From Scleromitrula shiraiana (taxonomy: Eukaryota; Ascomycota; Leotiomycetes; Helotiales; Sclerotiniaceae), in the NCBI GenBank assembly GCA_028455995.1, contig JABELC010000003.1, forward strand, positions 1,426,001 to 1,490,000: a stretch of 64,000 nt of DNA. The letters are read 5' to 3'. Of this stretch, positions 56,519 to 64,000 are shown piece after piece. Position numbers and translations under genes: made by a program. Below the pieces are notes generated by a model that saw only the letters and a program-made list of their open reading frames with translations, did not search any database and was not told the origin of the DNA. Within the stretch, counting starts at the first letter, position 1. Every line of letters begins with the position of its first letter.

Positions 56519-57811
56519 TCAATATAACTGAGGAATGTTGATCGTGTAAGGTAATTCTCCATTCGCGTGGGAGCGAGTCAATTTGATTACGCTCGTTTGA
56601 CTCATAGAACGCATGCTAGAACTTGAGCTACTGCTGGTATAAAGTCTCCCGTCTTGATTTGATGACCCGGTGATAGGGCGCTTTCTGCTTTGAGGCGTTG
56701 CAAAATATGTGCCGGCACGGGAATTTCGATTAGAAGTTGTGTGGTTCGTATCAGGCCGACGAGATGGTGCAGTACGAATAGTTCCCTCCTCACCACTACG
56801 AAAACTAACACTTCTCAAAGAAGATGTAAGAGAACGACTTTGAGGAGTAGCGGGGGTTGTACTAGAAGTAGTGCTGGACGAGGCATCGCCATCAATGTTA
56901 CTTTCTTCGTCGATATCAAGGCTAGTTATTATGGCAGGGCTGAGTGCTTCCATACCCCGGAGAACTTCAGCGAATTCTTTCATTAAGTCGCGAAACTCGG
57001 TTTCGCTAAGGGGATTGGAGGAGAACCGGGCATACTCGTAGGAGGATAAGAAGGAAGTAGCCACGTCGGGTGAATTAATAACCCCAAAGCTCGTTAAATG
57101 GCTGATATAATCGCGAAGCCCCATGGCTGCAGGTCTTTGAAGAATATCGACAGCTCGTAGATCGGGCATTGGTGGTTCGGAGGTCGATTGTAAGTCGGGT
57201 GGCGCTAGGGAGACAGCCTTTGCCTCGATCAGGTGAGGTAATTCGAGAATGACAGCTGTATACTGCAGGTTTGGCAGATGCGAAGAGGCTGGAGAGGACC
57301 ATCCCTTGTGTGATATGTCACCCCAGACAGGTTTCTCTGGCGAAGTAGATTTATTCTCGAACTGCTCCTTGTCCCTCTGCCGCTCAGATTGAGCTGATCC
57401 AGTAACCTCCCCATTGGCAGCGTGTGCATTTTGATTCGAAGCAACTGTAGCCATATTCTGGTTGACTCGCGGACGTGAATCCCATGCTATAATAGCACTG
57501 CGCGATAGGCCTGAAGCAATCATCTTTCGGACCTTCTTATTGACATCGCCTTTTTCAATTGGAATCCATGTTTTTGGTATTCCTTTCAAGATTAATGCAT
57601 GGGTATATTCTCTTACAATCCAAAAGAAAATTGCAAAGACCACGGTAGCGAAGTAGCATGCTGATATCACGAAAATATTATATAGTTGCTTGTTGTCATG
57701 GGCCTGTTTAATAGTATCGGCAGGAGTAATGGCGAGTAGCCCAACAGTTATAACGATAAGAAACGCATAGAATGAATTATAGAATGCTTTAAATAAACTA
57801 TGGACTTTCAT
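56519..57811 (-). CDS. DLT1: Dlt1-type membrane protein (defect at low temperature), 430 aa
   Basis: The protein starts MKVHSLFKAFYNSF at 57811; the open frame extends further upstream but with no ATG. Two membrane helices, FLIVITVGLLAITPAD and IFVISACYFATVVFAIFFWI, are followed by the family block YTHALILKGIPKTWIP, EKGDVNKKVRKMIASGLSRS and AIIAWDSRPR. The ITPAD motif after the first helix and the KTWIPIEKGDV block are the signature of the fungal Dlt1 family, named for a cold-sensitive yeast mutant; molecular function is not established. A second conserved block (FLSSYEYARFSSNPLSETEF) lies near residue 270. The last 130 residues are Ser/Thr/Arg-rich and disordered. It is divergent from the V-ATPase subunit gene across 479 bp. 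Confidence 0.88.
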   Translation of the reverse strand: MKVHSLFKAFYNSFYAFLIVITVGLLAITPADTIKQAHDNKQLYNIFVISACYFATVVFAIFFWIVREYTHALILKGIPKTWIPIEKGDVNKKVRKMIASGLSRSAIIAWDSRPRVNQNMATVASNQNAHAANGEVTGSAQSERQRDKEQFENKSTSPEKPVWGDISHKGWSSPASSHLPNLQYTAVILELPHLIEAKAVSLAPPDLQSTSEPPMPDLRAVDILQRPAAMGLRDYISHLTSFGVINSPDVATSFLSSYEYARFSSNPLSETEFRDLMKEFAEVLRGMEALSPAIITSLDIDEESNIDGDASSSTTSSTTPATPQSRSLTSSLRSVSFRSGEEGTIRTAPSRRPDTNHTTSNRNSRAGTYFATPQSRKRPITGSSNQDGRLYTSSSSSSSMRSMSQTSVIKLTRSHANGELPYTINIPQLY

Positions 57812-58290
57812 GATAGCGACATGGTCCAAAACACCCGTAGGATCTCTTCTGATAGGTAGGTTTGTCCACTTGCGCCACCAACTGACTGTGTATCATGAGA
57901 AATATTAAAAGATGCCCTGGGACTATAAGAGGCGATTTAAGTGCCTAGATATACTATGCGCCTTGAATTATGATGTTATTATTAAGAAAACAAGAAGTCG
58001 ATATTGTTGATGTTGTTGATGTTGTTGATGTTGATGATTTCCTTTATGTTTATTTATTGGATTTATCCAAGTGACAATGCGCCAAGGTACGCCACAGCAA
58101 TATGTGGCTTAGCTGCACAGCACTACCAAGGCACGTGTACGCTAATTTCAACTCAAGTTGTCATGAAGCTTGTACGCAGCTTCCAGCATAGACAACTCGA
58201 ATTTAATCCTACAAACCTTTCTTAACTTTCTCCTGAAGCTTCGAAGTGTTATCGGAAGAGAATACGGGGATTAATCCCAAGCTTCTCGCC
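57812..58290. promoter_or_regulatory. Divergent promoter, DLT1-type and VPH1-type genes
   Basis: This 479-bp head-to-head spacer contains a GTTGAT/GTTGTT microsatellite at about 58005-58037. No gene is seen. Confidence 0.45.
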
Positions 58291-61006
58291 ATGGCACCAG
58301 CACAGGATACAATGTTTCGCTCAGCGGACATGAGCATGGTCCAGCTCTACATTTCCAACGAAATCGGTCGCGAGATTGTAAATGCATTGGGAGAGCTTGG
58401 TCAGATTCAATTTAGAGATGTGTGTTTTGGTTATACCGACGGAGATCCTAATGCTGATGAATTATTTAGCTTAACTCTGGTGTTACCGCCTTCCAGCGAA
58501 CTTTCACTCAAGAAATCCGACGTTTGGACAATGTCGAAAGACAACTTAGTGTGTGCCAACTTGAACTCTGCAGCTTATCAATACTAATTATTACATAGGA
58601 TATTTCCATACACAAATGGAGAAAGCAGGTATACCATTACGAAAATTAGATCTTGATATCGAAACTCTCGCAGCTCCTTCCGCCACCGAAATTGACGAAC
58701 TTTCCGATCGTAGCCAGAGCCTCGAACAACGAATTGCTTCTTTGAACGACAGCTATGAAACCTTAAAAAAGAGAGAGGTAGAGTTGACTGAATGGAGATG
58801 GGTCTTAAGGGAGGCGGGTTCTTTCTTCGATCGAGCCCATGGAAACGTAGATGAAATCAGGGCTTCAATTGATGAGGACGATGCGCCACTGCTCCAAGAT
58901 GTCGAGCAATCACGCCAAAATGGAGATGCCGAACGATCCTTTTCCGGCATGAATATTGGTTTTGTATCTGGAGTTATTCCTCGAGATCGAATTGCAGCAT
59001 TTGAACGTATTTTGTGGAGAACTCTCCGTGGAAACCTTTATATGAATCAGTCGGAAATTAGTGAACCAATTATTGATCCAACGAACAATGAGGCCATCAA
59101 CAAAAATGTATTTGTTATTTTTGCACATGGAAAAGAGCTTATTGCGAAGATCAGAAAGATATCCGAATCTCTTGGTGCGGACCTTTACAGCGTCGACGAG
59201 AATAGTGATCTTCGTAGGGATCAGATTCACGAAGTTAATACTCGATTGGGAGATCTCGGAAGTGTTCTCCGCAACACGAGACAAACATTAGATGCGGAGC
59301 TCACTCAAATCGCACGGAGCCTAGCTGCATGGATGGTTATCATCAAGAAAGAGAAGGCTGTCTATCAAACACTAAATCTGTTTTCATATGATCATGCGAG
59401 GAAGACCTTGATCGCCGAAGCTTGGTGCCCTTCAAACTCCTTGCCTCTAATCAAATCAACTCTCCACGATGTCAATAATCGAGCTGGCCTTTCGGTTCCT
59501 TCCATTATCAACGAAATTAAAACCAACAAGACTCCACCAACATACCAGAAGACGAACAAATTCACGGAAGGTTTCCAGACAATTATCAACGCTTATGGTA
59601 CAGCAAAGTATCAAGAAGTCAACCCTGGTCTACCCACTATCGTCACTTTCCCATTTCTCTTCGCTGTCATGTTTGGTGATTTTGGACACGGATTTCTCAT
59701 GGTTTGCGCTGCTTCAGCCATGATTTATTGGGAGAAATCATTGAAGAAGGTTCGCGATGAACTCTTTTCAATGGCTTTCTACGGTCGATATATCATGCTT
59801 ATGATGGGTATTTTCTCTATGTACACCGGCCTTATCTACAACGACGCGTTTTCCAAGTCTTTCTCGTTCTTCCCGAGTGCTTGGGAGTGGTCACCAGACT
59901 ATCCCAATGACTCGATTCAGGCCCACCTCAAAGAGCCATCAGGATATCGATACCCATTTGGTCTTGATTGGATGTGGCACGACACCGAAAACGACCTCTT
60001 GTTCACTAACAGTTACAAGATGAAGTTGAGTATTTTGATGGGTTGGTGCCATATGACTTACTCATTGTGTCTATCCTATATCAATGCACGCCACTTTAAG
60101 ACTCCTATTGATATATGGGGTGTGTTTGTCCCAGGGATGATCTTTTTTCAAGCTATTTTTGGCTATCTTGTCTTTGCCATTGTTTACAAATGGTCAATTG
60201 ATTGGTATGCTATTGGCGAAGCACCTCCTGGTCTACTGAACATGCTTATCTACATGTTTTTGTCTCCTGGTACAATCCAAGAGCCACTCTATTCTGGTCA
60301 AGCGTTTGTTCAAGTCTGTCTAGTTCTGATTGCCATTGTTCAAGTTCCAATTCTGTTATTGTTAAAACCACTATACCTTCGATGGGAACACAACAAAGCT
60401 CGCGCGCAAGGCTACAGAGGCATTGGTGAAACTTCACGAGTTAGCGCACTTGACGGTGACGATGATGATCACACTTTAGATGGCAGAGCAAGTATGCATA
60501 GCGATGGCGAAGGCGTTGCTATGATTACACAGGATATCGGGGACGAAGAACATGAAGAGTTTGAATTTTCGGAAGTGATGATTCATCAAGTTATCCACAC
60601 TATTGGTATGATACCCTGTTTTGGTACCCAACACGATCCTCGCTAATATTGCATAGAATTCTGTCTGAATTGTGTATCCCACACAGCCTCATATCTCCGT
60701 CTGTGGGCTTTGTCCCTTGCACATCAACAACTTTCCGTTGTGCTCTGGAACATGACCATTGGTATCGGACTTTCTATGACTGGTGCCGTCGGTGTCATCA
60801 TGATTGTCGTAACATTCTTCGCCTGGTTCTTCCTCACAATTGCCGTATTGGTGGTCATGGAAGGAACTAGTGCAATGTTGCACAGTCTTCGTTTGCATTG
60901 GGTAGAGGCAATGAGCAAGCATTTCATGGGAGATGGAGTACCGTTTGAGCCATTTTCATTCAAACAAATGTTAGAGGATGATTCCTCGGCGGCTGATATT
61001 TCCTAA
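58291..61006 (+). CDS. VPH1: V-type proton ATPase subunit a, 854 aa
   Basis: This is the large Vo subunit that forms the proton half-channels of the V-ATPase in vacuolar or Golgi membranes. Exons are 58291-58419, 58470-58548, 58599-60605 and 60657-61006; all introns are 50-51 nt and keep frame. It starts MAPAQDTMFRSADMSMVQLY with the conserved FRSADMSMVQLY(I)..E motif. A cytosolic N-terminal half with coiled coils (RQTLDAELTQI) follows. Membrane helices begin near residue 400 (FPFLFAVMFGDFGHGFLM). An acidic loop is at about 700. The essential channel Arg lies in SYLRLWALSLAH (Arg753, equivalent to Arg735 of yeast Vph1), in the first codons of exon 4. Length fits Vph1/Stv1 (840-890). Which compartment it serves cannot be told from sequence alone. 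Confidence 0.97.
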
Positions 61007-61708
61007 GAGTTTTCATTCGTTGCTTTTCTTAGTTTTCCTACTCGTTCCGTAGATTCGCCCTGTATCTGTAGAATCAAGATGTACTTTATTATACTCATTA
61101 TCTCAACATAAGTTATTGGTGGTATAAGGTTTTCTTTAGAAAGATATAACTGTAGAATTTCGATATCATTATTCATTGCATCTTGGTTGTCAGGTTTCAT
61201 CATATTGTGTTGCAAAGAACGATCCCGCATAATCCTGTGTGTAGCACCAATAAATGAAGATCTACCGCCCTCGTGGAGAATTTCTGTGGGGTGTCCTGAA
61301 TCGTACAGAAATATTCCTTCTAAATGGGTATAGTGTTGATGGGTATTATAAATTAGAGCTTCGAATGCGGGTAGACATCGTTAGGTACTCGGTATAGAAC
61401 CACTGAGATCACTCAACTTATCGATTGAATCTTTTCAAGTAACCCAGTTGTTCAGAGGATTGATATCAGATATGTTAGATCCCGTAAGCATCAAGTATCA
61501 CAAGAATTCAAAGATTGAAGGTTTCGTTGTGTTTTGTTACGCAGCGAGATTCGATCGATTCTCGGATTTCCCATGCATGGGGTGTTGTGTTGTAGCTGCT
61601 AAGCCTGGGTGCGTAATCGATAAGAGGAGATTTTACAGAAAAATCAAGCTTTGTACCCTTTTTTCTTCATCTTTGCCCGATTGCATTTTTTGCGGGCATT
61701 ATTGGGTG
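61007..61708. other. Spacer after the V-ATPase gene
   Basis: About 700 bp holding the 3' UTR of the V-ATPase gene. The frame 61448-61759 shows no family resemblance. Confidence 0.35.
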
Positions 61709-61979
61709 AGAAGGATCCACTGGTCAACCGGACACACTGTGGTCAATCGGACAGTCTAATCTAATCTAATTGAGCAATGAATCACTATAATTATAAGAAT
61801 TTTTATCAATACCTTCAAGTTATATAATTTTATAACAATCAAGTATTGATTATTATTGAAGCCTATAGTTACAATGTAATATAAAGTTTATAAATTTTAA
61901 ATTATAAATTATAAATTAATACTTATATATAAAACCTTCCTCGATTAGGTTAGATTGTCTGGTTGACCTGGATCCTTCT
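61709..61979. mobile_element. MITE-like element with terminal inverted repeats, 271 bp
   Basis: The left end AGAAGGATCCACTGGTCAAC is mirrored at the right end by the reverse complement of AGAAGGATCCAGGTCAAC (61957-61979). The similarity continues inward (CGGACA / CAGACA; TCTAATCTAAT / TCTAACCTAAT; TTGAG / TCGAG), giving imperfect inverted repeats of about 45-65 bp. The left arm also has a direct duplication, GGTCAACCGGACA (61722) and GGTCAATCGGACA (61741). The interior is nearly pure A/T with no coding capacity. This is the structure of a non-autonomous DNA transposon. No clear target-site duplication was found, so the exact ends are uncertain. Confidence 0.65.
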
Positions 61980-62310
61980 ATAATGTCGGTGGCAGTAAGG
62001 TTGTATGTAGCCCAAACCCAATGATAAAACTAAAATTCAAGGAGGGGGTTAGGGAGTATTTTTCTTATTATTGTCCCTATTTTTTCTTATTTGTAGCTAA
62101 TTTGCCCCCACTCTATTGCCCCGTCCTGTTTTCGTTGTTTCTTCAAAAGTTTCATTACTTTCTTCTTATAATTCACTTCCTTCAGCCTCGCATAACCTCT
62201 CACCATTCTGTGTATAAGAGGGCAAAAGATCTTCTGGAAAGATTAAGAGTATTATACTACTTTCACTCAACCAATTCAAGAACAGAGACCATAAGAAAAA
62301 CACAGGCAGT
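61980..62310. other. Spacer upstream of the aminotransferase gene
   Basis: About 330 bp with CT-rich stretches (62070-62160), consistent with a promoter/5' UTR for the gene on the right. No separate gene. Confidence 0.4.
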
Positions 62311-64000
62311 ATGACGTTCAACAATAGGAAGTTCTCTATGAATAGGTCCACTGGGGCCCCACGATTGTCGAGTAAATTGAATCGAAGATTCAGTACTCAC
62401 GATCCTTCTGCAAGCGGTTTGTCATTCTTTTCAATTCATATGGAGCCATCTTCTACTTTCGAGAAGAGTATATCTTATATGCAAGCATACTCCTTGAAGT
62501 AACACTTAATCAATCAAGCTCCTTCAAACAATCTCTTGTAGCTTCTTTCACTAACTTCGTTGTCAGAAATGGACTCGAAGATCCACAAGCAGTTCCGAAA
62601 TGCCCACGAGGGACATAAATCGCACGCTGGTCTCGATCCAACTCGTGCATCCACCGGTGTTGTATGGTGTACTGAACGAGCCTATGAGCACGGATTCGCC
62701 GAAGAACCAGAGAAATGGGCCAACCTTGGACAAGGAGCTCCAGAAGTCGATGATGAAATCGAAGGTAGTTTCGAACGTCCCCAAACAATCGATGTTAGCA
62801 TGGCAGGCAGAGAATACGGTCCTACAGCCGGTATCAAGAGTTTGAGGGCAGCGGTTGCGAACTTGTATAATGTTCATCATAGAGCTGGCAAGGAGAGTCA
62901 ATACACATATGAGAATGTGTGTATTGTTCCTGGTGGTCGTGCGGGATTGATCAGAATTGCGGCGGTTTTGAACAATGCATACTTGGGTTTCTTCATTCCT
63001 GATTATACGGCATACAATGAGATGTTGTCGTTGTTTAAGAATGTGAGTTGAGTCCATTGCTTAGAAAGAAAGAGCAGAAACTTACATCGTTGTAGTTTGC
63101 GGCAATTCCATCCCCTCTTTCTGGAGAAGATGGCTACCATATCCACCCCAACAAGATTTCTGAAGAGATTGCCCGTGGTACTTCTGTTATCCTAACCTCG
63201 AATCCCAGAAATCCTACTGGTAAGGTGGTCAAGAACCCCGAGTTACGGGAGATTCAGGATATTTGCAGAGACCGCGCCACATTGGTTATGGACGAATTCT
63301 ATGGTGGTTATAACTACACTTCTGATTGCGATGGCACTACTATTAGTGCTGCCGAGAACATTGAAGATGTTGATGAGGATGATGTTTTGATCATTGATGG
63401 TCTTACTAAGCGTTTTAGATTACCTGGATGGAGAATTGCGTGGATTGTTGGACCAAAGGTTGGCTCGATGATATCTATTGGATCCCGAGACATCACTAAC
63501 AACCGCACAGGAATTCATCAAAGCTATTGGATCTTGCGGTTCGTATCTCGATGGTGGTGCTAATGTTCCTTTCCAAGAGGCTGCCATTCCTATGCTTGAG
63601 CCAGAGAAGGTTCGCGCAGAAATGAAGGCTTTGCAACGTCACTTCCGCGTATGTATTTTTTTTATCCGGCTCTCCCTTTTTTACTTGCTAACTTAGTTTT
63701 CAGGACAAACGTGACTATGTTGTTGAGCGTCTTCGTGGAATGGGTTTTAAAATTAATACTGTACCAGATAGTACTTTCTATTTGTGGTTGGGTAAGTGCA
63801 TCCGTATCATGTAGGAGATGTATAGCGGGACTAACAATCCGATTCTTCAGATCTCGAGGGCCTTCCTGATGCTATCAGTGATGGTCTTAACTTCTTCCAA
63901 GCTTGTCTCGAGGAGCGTGTTATCGTCGTACCTGGTATCTTCTTCGATTTAAATCCAAGTAAGAGAAGAGATTTATTCGACAGTCCTTGTCACCACTTTG
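62311..64000 (+). CDS. PLP-dependent class I/II aminotransferase, 3' end beyond the window
   Basis: This is a fold-type I aminotransferase. Core exons are (62567) 62569-63042, 63096-63458, 63511-63648, 63704-63791 and 63851 to the edge. Conserved blocks are LGQGAPEVDDEI, AGREYGPTAGIKSLRAAVA, VCIVPGGRAGLIRIA, VILTSNPRNPTGK, LVMDEFYGGYNY, the PLP lysine motif IDGLTKRFRLPGWRIAW, and YLWLDLEGLPDA. The substrate is not deduced; the family resembles general aspartate/aromatic-type enzymes. Two starts are possible. One is the ATG at 62569 (MDSKIHKQF). The other is an upstream exon 62311-62416 (MTFNNRKFSMNRSTGAPRLS, basic and Ser-rich like a mitochondrial presequence) joined by a 150-nt intron (donor GTTTGT, branch CACTAAC, acceptor TTGTCAG) in frame. 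About 80-90 percent of the protein is inside the window. Confidence 0.88.

Overview
The window is nuclear DNA of a filamentous ascomycete (Pezizomycotina). Genes are split by short introns (mostly 47-70 nt) with GTAAGT/GTATGT-type donors and CTAAC/CTAAT branch sites. Long AT-rich, microsatellite-rich spacers separate them, and there is an intron-bearing tRNA-Val and a GH10 xylanase with a fungal CBM1. The F-box families and general style suggest a Leotiomycete such as Botrytis or Sclerotinia; that placement is inference.

Left part (0-28.6 kb), mostly conserved housekeeping genes: pyruvate kinase (runs off the left edge), a four-exon DUF1748 micro-protein whose first exon is only the ATG, a coiled-coil protein (possibly Atg28-like), an F-box protein, phosphopantetheine adenylyltransferase (CoA synthesis) divergent from a DCAF7/WDR68-type WD40 protein, a quinone oxidoreductase with a 490-nt intron divergent from SPT5, a 3.75-kb gene desert, an FBXO31-like F-box protein, and nicotinate phosphoribosyltransferase (NAD salvage).

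Middle (28.9-41 kb): tRNA-Val(UAC); a damaged APSES/KilA-N-like gene broken at a G7 tract; an 11-unit array of a degenerate dyad repeat; a divergent pair of small Cys-containing proteins; another F-box-like protein; a Tgl3/4/5-type patatin lipase; and a xanthine dioxygenase (xanA-type) that feeds purine catabolism.

Accessory stretch (41-56 kb): a broken Zn2Cys6 regulator and a broken short-chain dehydrogenase transcribed divergently from one spacer, each with a nonsense codon explained by a CpA-to-TpA change; a small spliced gene; the secreted xylanase; a second, smaller array of the same dyad repeat; an unrecognised multi-exon gene; and a small Lys/Ser-repeat protein. Gene density is low and decay is evident.

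Right part (56.5-64 kb), conserved again: Dlt1-type membrane protein, V-ATPase subunit a, a MITE-like inverted-repeat element, and a class I/II aminotransferase with an optional N-terminal exon resembling a mitochondrial presequence (runs off the right edge).

All exon joins were made by eye from splice consensus, phase and family resemblance. No database search or transcript data were available.
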